Origin: Variovorax atrisoli 110B
GTDB taxonomy: Bacteria; Pseudomonadota; Gammaproteobacteria; Burkholderiales; Burkholderiaceae_C
DNA length: 64,000 bases
Direction of reading: 5' to 3'
Assembly (NCBI RefSeq): GCF_000382045.1
Contig: NZ_KB907453.1
Coordinates: forward strand, 248,001-312,000
The translations under genes and the position numbers were made by a program. The notes under the pieces are model-generated. The model did not search any database and had not been told where the DNA came from. It was given only the letters and a program-made list of their open reading frames with translations. Position 1 is the stretch's first letter; each line of letters starts with the position of its first letter. This document shows positions 52,171 through 60,887 of the stretch, piece after piece.

Positions 52171-52887
52171 ATGAAAATCAAGGACTCCGTGGTCTTCATC
52201 ACCGGCGCCAATCGCGGCCTCGGTCTCGCCTTCGCGAAGGCTGCGCTCGCCGCGGGTGCGCGCAAGGTCTACGGCGCTGCGCGCGACCCGAAGAGCGTCG
52301 ACCTGCCCGGTGTGACACCGGTCGCGCTCGACGTGACGCAGCCCGCGCAGATCGAGGCGGCCGTACGCGCCTGCGGCGACGTGACGGTGCTGGTCAACAA
52401 CGCGGGCATCTCGCGCGGCTCCAGCTTCCTGGGTTCGCCCGATGCGGTGGCTGCGGCGCGCGCCGAGTTCGAGACCAATTTCTTCGGCCCCTGGGCGCTC
52501 ACGCAGGCCTTCGCGCCCGTGCTCGCGGCCAACGGCGGCGGCGGCGTGATCAACGTGCTGTCGGCGCTGGCCTGGACCACCTTCCCGAGCGTGGCGACCT
52601 ACAGCGCGACCAAGTCGGCCGCATGGTCGCTGAGCAACGGGCTGCGCAACGAACTGGCCAGGCAGGGCACGCAGGTCACGAGCCTGCACGTGGGCTACAT
52701 GGACACCGACATGGCCTCGCACGTGCAGGGCATCCCGAAGGCATCGCCCGACGAGGTCGCCCGCCAGGCATTGGCCGGCCTGGAAGCAGGCAAGGCCGAG
52801 GTGCTTGCCGACGAGACTTCGCGGCAGCTCAAGCAGGGACTGTCGAGCCCGACACCGCCCTACGCCAGCGTGCCCCAGGCGGCCTGA
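52171..52887 (+). CDS. SDR-family oxidoreductase
   Basis: A 238-residue short-chain dehydrogenase. FITGANRGLGLAFAKAALAAGARKVYGAARDP is the NADP-type cofactor site, NNAGISRGSSFLG, the serine motif NVLSALAWTTFPSVATYSATKSA, and the late MDTDMASH are standard. It is the last gene of the MFS/MATE group, 39 bases after the MATE stop, and is followed by a terminator-like hairpin. Substrate unknown. Confidence 0.93.
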   Translation: MKIKDSVVFITGANRGLGLAFAKAALAAGARKVYGAARDPKSVDLPGVTPVALDVTQPAQIEAAVRACGDVTVLVNNAGISRGSSFLGSPDAVAAARAEFETNFFGPWALTQAFAPVLAANGGGGVINVLSALAWTTFPSVATYSATKSAAWSLSNGLRNELARQGTQVTSLHVGYMDTDMASHVQGIPKASPDEVARQALAGLEAGKAEVLADETSRQLKQGLSSPTPPYASVPQAA

Positions 52888-52895
52888 GCGGAAGA

Positions 52896-52914
52896 CCCGG
52901 GCGCGAGGCCCGGG
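52896..52914. terminator. Hairpin terminator between convergent genes
   Basis: CCCGGGC, loop GCGAG, GCCCGGG is a perfect 7-bp GC stem 9 bases after the SDR stop, followed by CCTTCATTCAT on the plus strand. It lies between this gene and the convergent small secreted protein gene. Weak T content makes it a moderate terminator call. Confidence 0.6.
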
Positions 52915-52930
52915 CCTTCATTCATGCCGC

Positions 52931-53242
52931 TCAGTAGCGGTAGGGGTTGTTGGGACGGCGGTCGTAGCGGTTGGGCACACCGTCGCCGTCGTTGTCCCTG
53001 CGGCCATAGCGGCGGCGGTCATCCCAGCGGCGGTCGTAGTGATGGCCATGGCGGTAGCCGGGGCCGTAGTAATGGCGCGGCGGAGGCGGCGGCGCGTAGT
53101 AGCGGCGCGGCGGTGGCGGCGGCGGAACGACGTACACCTGTGCCTGGATGAACGAGCCGCCCGTCTGTGCCTGGGCGGGTGCGCTGATGGCGGCCAGCGA
53201 GAGCAGGGCCGCGGCGCCGAATGCGAAAGTGAGCTTTTTCAT
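52931..53242 (-). CDS. Small secreted Pro/Tyr/Arg-rich protein with calcium-loop motif
   Basis: A 103-residue protein with a signal peptide (about 1-26, ending PAQAQ). The mature part has a QVYVVPPPPPPRRYY segment, a second APPPPPRHYY repeat, a His/Arg/Tyr stretch, and a C-terminal DNDGDGVPNRYDRRPNNP that matches the DxDxDG calcium-binding loop of thrombospondin type 3 repeats. I know similar uncharacterised proteins in Burkholderiales but no function. The start MKKLTFAF at 53242 is preceded by GGGGGATCAG. It is alone, convergent with the SDR. Confidence 0.8.
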   Translation of the reverse strand: MKKLTFAFGAAALLSLAAISAPAQAQTGGSFIQAQVYVVPPPPPPRRYYAPPPPPRHYYGPGYRHGHHYDRRWDDRRRYGRRDNDGDGVPNRYDRRPNNPYRY

Positions 53243-53387
53243 CTGATCCCCCGGTTGTGAATTGGAGCCTTCATCCTCGCGGCCTTTTGTTAAGTTGCTG
53301 TAAGGCTTGAGCGAAATCGGATGAAGAGCTGTAAGCCGGTGCGCGCAGAGCGAGGCACGGGCGAGACACAATTGTGAAGGGAGTTTG

Positions 53388-53410
53388 CCCCGCGGAGCCC
53401 GTCCGCGGGG
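53388..53410 (-). terminator. Strong GC hairpin after the galactonate operon
   Basis: CCCCGCGGA, loop GCCCG, TCCGCGGGG is a perfect 9-bp stem 28 bases beyond the stop of the class II aldolase-like gene. No T-run follows on the minus strand, so it may be a terminator or a 3' mRNA stabiliser for the operon ending at 53439. Confidence 0.55.
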
Positions 53411-53438
53411 TAGGCCGTCGGCTCTATCGGCCGAAGGC

Positions 53439-54176
53439 TCAGCCGCGCGGTGCGGGCAGGAGTCGGCGCAGTGCCTCGAAGAACAGGTCGGACTGCTCGC
53501 GCTCGCCCTGGATCTGCGCCGCCACGTGGGCGGCCAGCTTCGGGTCCACCGGCGCCAGCGGGCGACCGGTCGACTGCGCGATCACCTGGTGCAGGCAGGC
53601 GCGCTCCAGGTAGTAGAGGTCGTCGTAGGCATGGGCGATGGTGCCGCCGGCCACGATCACGCCGTGGTTCGCGAGGAAGGCCACGTCCTTGCCGGCCATG
53701 GCGCGCGCGATGCGCTCACCCTCGGCGTCGTCGAGCGCGAGGCCGTTGTATTCGGCGTCGATGGCGATGCGGTTCATGTAGCGCATCGCGTTCTGGCTCG
53801 CGGTCGGGTCGAGCGCGCGGTCGACCGTGATCGTGAGCGCCGTGGCGTACGGCATGTGGCAGTGCAGCACCACCGCATGGCCGGTGAGCCGGTGCACCGC
53901 GCCGTGGATGAAGAGGGCGGTGGGCTCCACGCGGTGGCGGCCTGCCAGCACCTCGCCGTGAACGTCGATCAGCACGATGTCGTCGGGGCCGATCTCGCTC
54001 CAGTGCAGGCCGCGGGGGTTGATGAGGTAGCGGTCCTGCGCGCCCGGCAGCATCACGCTGAAATGGTTGCAGACGCCTTCCGACAGTCCGTGATGGTCGG
54101 CGGCGCGCAGGGCAAGGGCGAGGTCTTCGCGCAGCTTCCGGACGGTGGGGCTGGCGTAGAGGGCATCGGCGGACAT
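53439..54176 (-). CDS. Class II aldolase/adducin-like protein lacking the catalytic glutamate
   Basis: A 245-residue class II aldolase/adducin-fold protein. Zinc-ligand histidines are H105 and H107 in VVLHCHMPYATAL and H171 in FLANHGVIVAG. The segment aligned with the catalytic Glu73 of L-fuculose-phosphate aldolase (PSSEWRFH) is EPTALFIH here, so Ala87 replaces the glutamate. It is therefore unlikely to be a simple aldolase and belongs to the adducin-like subgroup. It is the last gene of the galactonate-type operon, 29 bases after the KDPGal aldolase gene. Confidence 0.88.
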   Translation of the reverse strand: MSADALYASPTVRKLREDLALALRAADHHGLSEGVCNHFSVMLPGAQDRYLINPRGLHWSEIGPDDIVLIDVHGEVLAGRHRVEPTALFIHGAVHRLTGHAVVLHCHMPYATALTITVDRALDPTASQNAMRYMNRIAIDAEYNGLALDDAEGERIARAMAGKDVAFLANHGVIVAGGTIAHAYDDLYYLERACLHQVIAQSTGRPLAPVDPKLAAHVAAQIQGEREQSDLFFEALRRLLPAPRG

Positions 54177-54205
54177 CGGTGGGGGGCTCCTGTTTCTTCT
54201 TGGGG

Positions 54206-54856
54206 TCAGGCGAGCGTGAGGCCTTGCCAGGCCGCGACGAATTTCCGGGCGTCCTCGCGCACCGCCGCGGCCTGCTTGCCGGGCTTGTAGAGCGAGGAAC
54301 CGATGCCGAAGCCGGCGGCACCGGCCGCGCGCCATTCGGCCATGTTGGTGGGAGCGATGCCGCCCACGGGCATCACCGGCGTGCCGGCGGGCAGCACGGC
54401 CAGCAGGGCCTTCACCACCGCGGGCGAGGCCAGCTCGGCCGGGAACAGCTTGAGCCCCGTGGCACCGGCCGCGAGCGCGCCGAAGGCCTCGGTCGGCGTC
54501 ATCACGCCGGGCAGGCACACCATGCCCAGGCGCACCGCCTCGGCGATGACTTCGGCATCGAAGTTGGGCGAGACGATCAGTTCGCCGCCCGCCTCATGCA
54601 CCTCGCGCACCTGCCGGGCGCCGAGCACCGTGCCGGCGCCGACCAGCGCCTGCGAGAAGCGCTTGCGCATCAGCGCGATGCTTTCGAGCGGCTGCGGAGA
54701 ATTCAGCGGCACTTCGAGCAGGCGGAAGCCTGGCTCGACGATGGCGTCGCCCACGTCGGCTGCCTCGGCGGGCGTCAGGCCGCGCAGGATGGCCACCAGC
54801 GGCAGCTCGCGCATCGCGGCGTTGAATTTGTCGAGAGGGGTGATGGAAGAGGTCAT
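54206..54856 (-). CDS. dgoA: 2-dehydro-3-deoxy-6-phosphogalactonate aldolase
   Basis: DgoA cleaves 2-keto-3-deoxy-6-phosphogalactonate to pyruvate and glyceraldehyde-3-phosphate. The 216-residue protein is a KDPG/KDPGal class I aldolase: E48 in LLEVPLNSPQ, the Schiff-base lysine K136 in TGLKLFPAE, and IVSPNFD. The sequence style (LPLVAILRGLTPAEA) is that of the DgoA branch rather than Eda, and it differs from the eda gene at 41133. It overlaps dgoK by four bases (ATGA). The neighbouring kinase makes the phosphorylated substrate. Confidence 0.95.
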   Translation of the reverse strand: MTSSITPLDKFNAAMRELPLVAILRGLTPAEAADVGDAIVEPGFRLLEVPLNSPQPLESIALMRKRFSQALVGAGTVLGARQVREVHEAGGELIVSPNFDAEVIAEAVRLGMVCLPGVMTPTEAFGALAAGATGLKLFPAELASPAVVKALLAVLPAGTPVMPVGGIAPTNMAEWRAAGAAGFGIGSSLYKPGKQAAAVREDARKFVAAWQGLTLA

Positions 54857-55761
54857 GCCGCAGTCCTGTCGGAATCCAGAAAGCCGGACAGGGCGTGGAG
54901 CCCGGCCCAGGTGGCCTCGGAGCCCAGCGTGCGCGTGGCGACGCCGGTGGCGCGAAGGGCCAGCGTGTAGCGTTCGGTGAGGTTGGACGAGCCGATCAGG
55001 ATCACCTCGCCCGATGCCTGCAGTGCCTGCGTGCGCAGCTCCTCGCCGATCAGCAGGCCCGAGAGGTAGCTCGACAGCTCCTGCTTCGGCATGCGTTCGA
55101 AAAGCGCCAGCGTGCGCGCGCCGAAGGCGTTGTGCAGCAGGCCGTGTCCGTTCTCGGAGCGGGTCACGCCTTCGAGGAAGGCCGCCTCGTCGAGCGGCGC
55201 CGAGGCGTCGAGTGTGCGCGCCAGTATGGAGTGCTGGCTCAGCAGCGCGTAGAACTCGCCCGTCATGTAGGTGCGAAAGCCCGCGACGCGGCCCTTCTTC
55301 ACCGTGGCCCACTTGTTGTGCGTGCCGGGCAGCACGAAGAGGCCTTCGCTCAGGCCGGTGAGCTCCATCGCGCCGAAGATCTGCACCTCTTCGCCGCGCA
55401 TCACGTCGGGCACGCCCGCATGCTCGTCGCTCAGGCCGGGCACCATCGCGATGCGCGCACCCGGGACGGCGTCGATGTCGATGATCGTGCGGCCCACTTC
55501 CACTCGGCCGGCGGGGCAGGCGCAGTAGGGCGCCTCCACCCAGCCCTGCTTGCTGCCGGCCATGCCGGAGATCAGGCAGCGCACGCCTTCGAGGCGCATC
55601 CAGTCGCCGAACAACTTCTCGAAGACGGCGGGAAAGCCGCCTTCGGGCACGGTGAGAATGCCGCGCGCATCGCTGCGCTCCTCGAGCACCTTGCCGCCGG
55701 CGTCCAGCAGCGCACCGCGCAGTGAACTCGTGCCCCAGTCGATCGCTACCAGTCTTGTCAT
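54853..55761 (-). CDS. dgoK: 2-dehydro-3-deoxygalactonokinase
   Basis: DgoK phosphorylates 2-keto-3-deoxygalactonate. The 302-residue protein begins LVAIDWGTSSLRGALLD, the phosphate-binding motif of the family (PF05035), and includes GMAGSKQGWVEAPY, PGTHNKWA and the late SSNLTERY motif. It lies directly after the dehydratase gene with no intervening base (stop TAG then ATG) and overlaps dgoA, so the three enzymes are translationally linked. Confidence 0.96.
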   Translation of the reverse strand: MTRLVAIDWGTSSLRGALLDAGGKVLEERSDARGILTVPEGGFPAVFEKLFGDWMRLEGVRCLISGMAGSKQGWVEAPYCACPAGRVEVGRTIIDIDAVPGARIAMVPGLSDEHAGVPDVMRGEEVQIFGAMELTGLSEGLFVLPGTHNKWATVKKGRVAGFRTYMTGEFYALLSQHSILARTLDASAPLDEAAFLEGVTRSENGHGLLHNAFGARTLALFERMPKQELSSYLSGLLIGEELRTQALQASGEVILIGSSNLTERYTLALRATGVATRTLGSEATWAGLHALSGFLDSDRTAA

Positions 55762-57498
55762 CTAGTGATTGTCGCGCGGCACGAAGGCGCCGCGGCGACC
55801 GCGCAGGAAGGCCAGGTCGGCGCCCTGGTCGGCCTGCAGCACCGTATCGACATACAGCTTCCAGTAGCCTGATTCGAGCGGCGCCTTGGGCGCGACCCAG
55901 CTGGCACGGCGCCTGGCGAGTTCTTCGTCGCTCACGTGCAGGTGCAGCCTGCGGTTGGGCACGTCAAGCTCGACGATGTCGCCGTCCTGCACCAGCGCCA
56001 GCGGGCCGCCCGCGGCCGCCTCGGGCGCGGTGTGCAGCACCACGGTGCCGTAGGCGGTGCCGCTCATGCGCGCGTCGCTGATGCGGACCATGTCGGTGAT
56101 GCCCTTGCGCAGCACCTTGGGCGGCAGCGGCATGTTGCCCGCCTCGGCCATGCCGGGGTAGCCCTTGGGTCCGCAGTTCTTCAGCACCATGATGCAGTTC
56201 TCGTCGATGTCGAGGTTCTCGTCGTCGATGCGCCTGTGCAGGTCGTCGGCGCTCTCGAACACCACCGCGCGGCCCTTGTGCACCAGCAGTTCCGGAGTGG
56301 CCGCGCTGGGCTTGATGATGGCGCCGTTGGGCGCGAGGTTGCCGCGCAGCACGCAGATGCCGGCCTTGTCCTTGAAGGGCTCGGCCAGGGGGCGGATGAC
56401 CTGCGGGTTGAAGTTCTCCGCGTCCTTCACGTTCTCCCAGATGCTCTGGCCGGTGACGGTGAGGACGTCCTTGTGCAGGTGTTGGGCGATCTCCTTGATG
56501 ACCACCGGCAGGCCGCCCGCGTAGCAGAAGTCTTCCATCAGGAACTGGCCCGAGGGCTGCAGGTTCACTAGGCAGGGCAGCTCGGAGGCGAGGCGGTCGA
56601 AATCCTCGAGCGTGAGTTCGACGCCCATGCGTCCCGCGATGGCCAGGAGGTGGATCACGAAGTTGGTCGAGCCGCCGATGGCCGCGTTGACCTTGATCGC
56701 GTTCTCGATGGCCTGGCGCGTGAGGATCTTCGACATGTTCATGTCTTCATGGACCATGCCGACGATGCGCCGCCCCGCCTGCCGCGCGAGCACGTTGCGG
56801 CGGCCGTCAACGGCAGGGTAGGCAGCGTTGCCCGGCAGGCCGATGCCCAGCGACTCGACCATGCTCGCCATGGTGCTCGCGGTGCCCATCGTCATGCAGT
56901 GGCCGTGGCTGCGGTGCATGCAGCTCTCGGCCTCGAAGAAATCCTGCAGCTTGAGCGTGCCGGCGCGCACCTGCTCGCTCATCTGCCACACGCCGGTGCC
57001 GGAGCCCAACTCCTGGCCGCGCCACTTGCCAGAGAGCATCGGGCCGCCCGACACGCCGATGGTCGGCAGGTCGACGCTGGCGGCGCCCATCATGAGCGCG
57101 GGCGTGGTCTTGTCGCAGCCCATGAGCAGCACCACGCCGTCGAGCGGGTTGCCGCGGATGCTTTCCTCCACGTCCATGCTCGCGAGGTTGCGATACAGCA
57201 TCGCGGTGGGGCGCAGCAGCGTCTCGCCGAGCGACATCACCGGGAACTCGAGCGGGAAGCCGCCTGCCTCGTACACGCCGATCTTCACCTGCTCGGCGAG
57301 CGTGCGGAAGTGAGAGTTGCAGGGCGTGAGTTCGCTGAAGGTGTTGCAGATGCCGATGACCGGGCGGCCGTCGAACTGATCGTGCGGCACACCCTTGCCC
57401 TTCATCCAGCTGCGGTAGATGAAGCCGTCGCGGTCGTTGCGGCCGAACCATTGCTGGCTGCGGAGTTCTTCGGGTTTCTTCCTTGGGGCGGTGCTCAT
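55762..57498 (-). CDS. IlvD/Edd-family sugar-acid dehydratase (galactonate/arabinonate type)
   Basis: A 578-residue dehydratase. Iron-sulfur ligand cysteines are C60 (SELTPCNSH), C128 (LLMGCDKTTP) and C201 (GHCMTMGTAST), with K130 next to the magnesium site; the positions match L-arabinonate dehydratase of Rhizobium (C59, C127, C200), which holds a [2Fe-2S] cluster and also accepts D-galactonate and D-fuconate. Next to dgoK and dgoA, the natural substrate is most likely D-galactonate, giving 2-keto-3-deoxygalactonate. First gene of the operon; it diverges from the GntR regulator. Confidence 0.92.
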   Translation of the reverse strand: MSTAPRKKPEELRSQQWFGRNDRDGFIYRSWMKGKGVPHDQFDGRPVIGICNTFSELTPCNSHFRTLAEQVKIGVYEAGGFPLEFPVMSLGETLLRPTAMLYRNLASMDVEESIRGNPLDGVVLLMGCDKTTPALMMGAASVDLPTIGVSGGPMLSGKWRGQELGSGTGVWQMSEQVRAGTLKLQDFFEAESCMHRSHGHCMTMGTASTMASMVESLGIGLPGNAAYPAVDGRRNVLARQAGRRIVGMVHEDMNMSKILTRQAIENAIKVNAAIGGSTNFVIHLLAIAGRMGVELTLEDFDRLASELPCLVNLQPSGQFLMEDFCYAGGLPVVIKEIAQHLHKDVLTVTGQSIWENVKDAENFNPQVIRPLAEPFKDKAGICVLRGNLAPNGAIIKPSAATPELLVHKGRAVVFESADDLHRRIDDENLDIDENCIMVLKNCGPKGYPGMAEAGNMPLPPKVLRKGITDMVRISDARMSGTAYGTVVLHTAPEAAAGGPLALVQDGDIVELDVPNRRLHLHVSDEELARRRASWVAPKAPLESGYWKLYVDTVLQADQGADLAFLRGRRGAFVPRDNH

Positions 57499-57571
57499 CG
57501 GATGTCTCTCTTTGTTGTCGAAACCTGGGCCCGATCGTCAGGGTTTGTCCTGCCGGTGGGGCGTTTCAATC

Positions 57572-57581
57572 ATCATATGAT
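57572..57581. promoter_or_regulatory. Palindromic candidate GntR operator
   Basis: ATCATATGAT is a perfect 10-bp AT-rich palindrome within TCATCATATGATAAG, in the 149 bases between the divergent dehydratase operon and the GntR/FadR gene. It stands out in GC-rich DNA and is well placed to control both directions. No convincing -35/-10 pair was found around it. Confidence 0.5.
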
Positions 57582-57647
57582 AAGCCCGCACAACGCGCCG
57601 GACCCTTAGTGTTTTCGAGCGACGCGATACCCGTTTTCACATCACGC

Positions 57648-58391
57648 ATGATCAAGAACATCCACGGTCGCACGCTCGAACTCCTCGGTGAAGCCGTGGT
57701 GTCGGGCCGCTATGCGATCGGCGCGTCGATCCCTTCCGAGCCCGTGCTCGGCGAGGAACTCGGCGTGAGCCGTACCGTGGTGCGCGAGGCCATCAAGTCG
57801 CTGGTCGCCAAGGGCCTGATAGTGACGGGCCCCAAGGTCGGCACGCGCGTGCTGCCCAAGGACAAGTGGAACTGGTTCGACCCCGACGTCATCACCTGGC
57901 AGGCGCGCGCCGGCCTCACGCCTGAATTCCTTCGCGACCTGCAGGACCTGCGCCGCGTGGTGGAGCCCGCGGCCGTGCGCCTCGCCGCGGAGCGCGCCAC
58001 CGAAGAGGACATCGGCGAGATCGAGCGCGCCTTCGCGGGCATGAAGGAGGCCGTCGAGAACGGCGGCGACTACGTCACCTTCGACCTGCGTTTCCACAAC
58101 GGCCTGCTGGCCGCGGCGCGCAACCGCATGCTCGCGCAGATGAGCAAGGTGCTCAACGCGCTGCTGCGCACCAGCTTCGAGATATCGACCACCAAGCCCG
58201 ATGGCCCCGCGCTCTCGCTGCCGCTGCACCGCGAGGTGCTCGACGCCGTGATCGCGCACGACCCGGACAGATCCGAGCGCGCGATCATCCGGCTCATCGA
58301 CGGCGCACGCCAGGACATCGAGGACGTGCTGGGCTCGCGCCGCCGCCTGCCGCGCCTGAGCAGGCCGCCGCCCAGGCTCAGGGCCAGCTAG
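57648..58391 (+). CDS. GntR-family (FadR/DgoR-type) transcriptional regulator
   Basis: A 247-residue GntR regulator of the FadR subfamily. The winged helix spans about residues 8-75 (SIPSEPVLGEELGVSRTVVREAIKSLVAKGLIVTGPKVGTRVLP), and the FCD effector domain about 95-225 with metal-site histidines (DLRFHNGLL, PLHREVL). The ligand is probably a sugar acid such as galactonate. It diverges from the dehydratase operon and precedes the ABC importer by 94 bases, so it likely governs both. ATG at 57648 (MIKNIHGRTL) was preferred to a longer frame. Confidence 0.94.
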   Translation: MIKNIHGRTLELLGEAVVSGRYAIGASIPSEPVLGEELGVSRTVVREAIKSLVAKGLIVTGPKVGTRVLPKDKWNWFDPDVITWQARAGLTPEFLRDLQDLRRVVEPAAVRLAAERATEEDIGEIERAFAGMKEAVENGGDYVTFDLRFHNGLLAAARNRMLAQMSKVLNALLRTSFEISTTKPDGPALSLPLHREVLDAVIAHDPDRSERAIIRLIDGARQDIEDVLGSRRRLPRLSRPPPRLRAS

Positions 58392-58485
58392 CCGCACCGG
58401 CGGCCTTCGCGTTTCACGTCCGGTTCTTTCACCCCACGCTCGCACGACGAGCCAATTCCACCCAGAAGAGAAGGAGACAACGTCC

Positions 58486-59868
58486 ATGAAACTCGTCAAG
58501 TCGCTGATCGCGCCGACGCTGGTCGCGATGGGCCTGCTGTCGGCAGGCCACGTCGCCGCGCAGGAAAAACTCACCGTCTGGTGGGTCAAGGGCTTCTACA
58601 AGGCGGAGGACGACGCGCTGTACGCCGCCATCAAGAAGTTCGAGGAGAAGAACAAGAACGTCAAGATCGAACTCTCGCAGTACCCGATCCAGGACATGAT
58701 CCCCAAGACCGTGTCCGCGCTCGACTCGGGCAGCCCGCCCGACGTGGCGTACGCCGACGTGTACGACTTCCAGGTCACCGGCAAGTGGGCCTACGACGGC
58801 AAGCTCGAGGACATCAGCAGCGTGCTCACGCCGATGAAGGACCGCTTCGCGCCCAACACGCTGGAGACCACCTACCTCTACAACGACCAGACCAAGGGCA
58901 AGGCGTACTACGCCTTCCCGATCAAGCAGCAGACGATGCACATCGAGTACTGGCTCGACATGCTCGCCGAAGCCGGCTTCAAGGAGTCCGACGTTCCCAC
59001 CGGCTGGAAGGACTACTGGGCGTTCTGGTGCGAGAAGGTGCAGCCCGCCAGCCGGCAGAAGAGCGGCAAGCGCAACTTCGGCATCGGCATGCCGATGGGC
59101 GTGGATTCGAGCGACGCGTTCTATTCGTTCCTCACCTTCATGGACGCCTACAACGTCAAGCTGGTGGACGACAACGGCAAGCTGCTGGTCGACGACCCGA
59201 AGGTGCGCACCGGCCTGATCGGCGCGATGACCGACTACACCATGCCCTACACCAAGGGCTGCACGCCGCCTTCCTCCACCAGCTGGAAGGACCCGGACAA
59301 CAACGTCGCCTTCCACAACAAGACGACCGTGATGACGCACAACGCGACGATCTCCATCGCCGCCAAGTGGCTCGACGACTCGAACAACGCCTCGCTCACG
59401 CCCGAGCAGCGCGAGGAAGCGCGCAAGAACTACACCGAGCGCATCCGCACGGCCGGCTTCCCCAACAAGCCCGACGGCAGCAAGATGGTCTACCGCACGG
59501 CGGTGAAGACCGGCGTGATCTTCAAGGACGCGAAGAACAAGGCCCGCGCCAAGGAGTTCGTGTCGTTCCTGATGCAGGAAGAGAACCTCACGCCCTACGT
59601 CGAGGGTTCGCTGGGCCGCTGGTTCCCCGTGACCAAGGCCGCGCAGCAGCGTGACTTCTGGAAGGCCGATCCGCACCGCCTGTCGGTCTACAACCAGTAC
59701 GCCGCCGGCACCGTGACCTTCGAATTCACGAAGAACTACAAGTTCACCGTGCTCAACAACGAGAACGTCTGGGCCAAGGCCATGAACCGCATCGTCACCG
59801 ACAAGGTGCCCGTGGACAAGGCCGTGGACGAGATGATCGCCCGCATCAAGACGGTGGCGGGGCAGTAA
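58486..59868 (+). CDS. Sugar ABC transporter substrate-binding protein
   Basis: A 460-residue periplasmic sugar-binding protein of family 1. A signal peptide (about 1-25, ending HVAAQ) precedes EKLTVWWVKGFYKAEDDAL, typical of the family's first strand. The rest shows SGSPPDVAYADVY (ligand loop) and CEKVQPASRQ. It opens a four-gene importer with two permeases and an ATPase. Its cargo is probably the sugar or sugar acid handled by the adjacent dehydratase/kinase/aldolase operon. A strong GAAGGAGA ribosome-binding site precedes the ATG. Confidence 0.94.
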   Translation: MKLVKSLIAPTLVAMGLLSAGHVAAQEKLTVWWVKGFYKAEDDALYAAIKKFEEKNKNVKIELSQYPIQDMIPKTVSALDSGSPPDVAYADVYDFQVTGKWAYDGKLEDISSVLTPMKDRFAPNTLETTYLYNDQTKGKAYYAFPIKQQTMHIEYWLDMLAEAGFKESDVPTGWKDYWAFWCEKVQPASRQKSGKRNFGIGMPMGVDSSDAFYSFLTFMDAYNVKLVDDNGKLLVDDPKVRTGLIGAMTDYTMPYTKGCTPPSSTSWKDPDNNVAFHNKTTVMTHNATISIAAKWLDDSNNASLTPEQREEARKNYTERIRTAGFPNKPDGSKMVYRTAVKTGVIFKDAKNKARAKEFVSFLMQEENLTPYVEGSLGRWFPVTKAAQQRDFWKADPHRLSVYNQYAAGTVTFEFTKNYKFTVLNNENVWAKAMNRIVTDKVPVDKAVDEMIARIKTVAGQ

Positions 59869-59914
59869 GCCGCGCAGAGGCACCCGCCGGCACTTTCACC
59901 ACCAGCAGCACGCC

Positions 59915-60805
59915 ATGAGCAGCGCAACTGCCACCACCACCGCCGCCGCGCCGAGCACACCGGCGCCTGTCGTCAATCCCGGAGCGCGGCATGCGCGCTG
60001 GCAGTTCTGGGGCGCGGTCATGGTCGTGCCCTACCTGCTGGTGTTCGTGGTGTTCGTGCTGTACCCGGTGGGCTACGGCCTCTGGCTGGCCCGCCAGCCG
60101 CAAAGCTACGTGAAGCTGGTCGAAGACCCGATCTTCTTCCGCTCCGTGATCAACACGGCCGTCTTCCTGGTCGTGGCGATCAACCTCAAGATGCTCGTGG
60201 CACTCGTGCTCTCGGGCTTCTTCGTGACCTCGCGCTGGTGGATCAAGATCGTCTCGGCGATCTTCATCCTCCCGTGGGCGATGCCTTCTATTCCCACGAT
60301 CCTGTCGATCCGCTTCATGCTGAACCCCGAATGGGGCGTGATCAACAGCACCATCTTCCGCCTGACCGGCGCCGACGGCCCCAACTGGCTCAACGACCCT
60401 TCGCTGGCACTGGCCTTCGCGATGATCGTGCACATCTGGAAGTCGCTGCCGTTCTGGACGCTCATCCTCGTGGCGGGCCGCCTGGCCATTCCCACCGAGC
60501 AGTACGAGGCGGCCTCGGTCGACGGCGCCTCCTCGTGGCAGAAGTTCCGCTTCGTGAGCTGGCCCGCGCTGAAGACGCTCTACATCACCTCGCTCATCCT
60601 CTCGATGATCTGGACGCTGGGCGACTTCAACAGCGTCTACCTGCTGACCGGCGGCGGGCCTGCCGACTTGACGCACGTGCTCGCCACGCTGGGCATCCGC
60701 TACCTGCGCCTCGACCAGGTCGACCTGTCGATGGCTTCCATCGTGGTGGCGATGCCTTTGGTCCTGCCACTCGTGTACTTCATGATGAAGAGGCTGTCGA
60801 AATGA
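59915..60805 (+). CDS. Sugar ABC transporter permease 1
   Basis: A 296-residue MalF-type permease with six transmembrane helices. The coupling loop is YEAASVDGASSWQKFRFVSWPALKTL (EAA motif). The N-terminal 30 residues are Ala/Thr/Pro-rich and cytoplasmic. It follows the binding protein by 46 bases and is separated from the second permease by a repeat element. Confidence 0.94.
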   Translation: MSSATATTTAAAPSTPAPVVNPGARHARWQFWGAVMVVPYLLVFVVFVLYPVGYGLWLARQPQSYVKLVEDPIFFRSVINTAVFLVVAINLKMLVALVLSGFFVTSRWWIKIVSAIFILPWAMPSIPTILSIRFMLNPEWGVINSTIFRLTGADGPNWLNDPSLALAFAMIVHIWKSLPFWTLILVAGRLAIPTEQYEAASVDGASSWQKFRFVSWPALKTLYITSLILSMIWTLGDFNSVYLLTGGGPADLTHVLATLGIRYLRLDQVDLSMASIVVAMPLVLPLVYFMMKRLSK

Positions 60806-60813
60806 GCCCCCAC

Positions 60814-60886
60814 GTTCATCACTTCGTGTGTTCACTGCCCCCCGAGGGGGCTCCCGCCCTCCTGGAGGCGGCTCGTCGGAGGGCGA
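60814..60886 (+). repeat. Family A-like repeat between the two permeases
   Basis: CACTTCGTGTGTTCACTGCC, CCCCGAGGGGG, then CCGCCCTCCTGGAGGCGG and TCGGAGGGCGAT. It shares the first block (CACTTCGTGT) and the GGGGG..GGGCGATA layout of family A but lacks the CCGGCAAAGCCGG core. The end of the element supplies GGAGGG (60878-60883), the ribosome-binding site of the downstream permease. Confidence 0.6.
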
Positions 60887-60887
60887 T

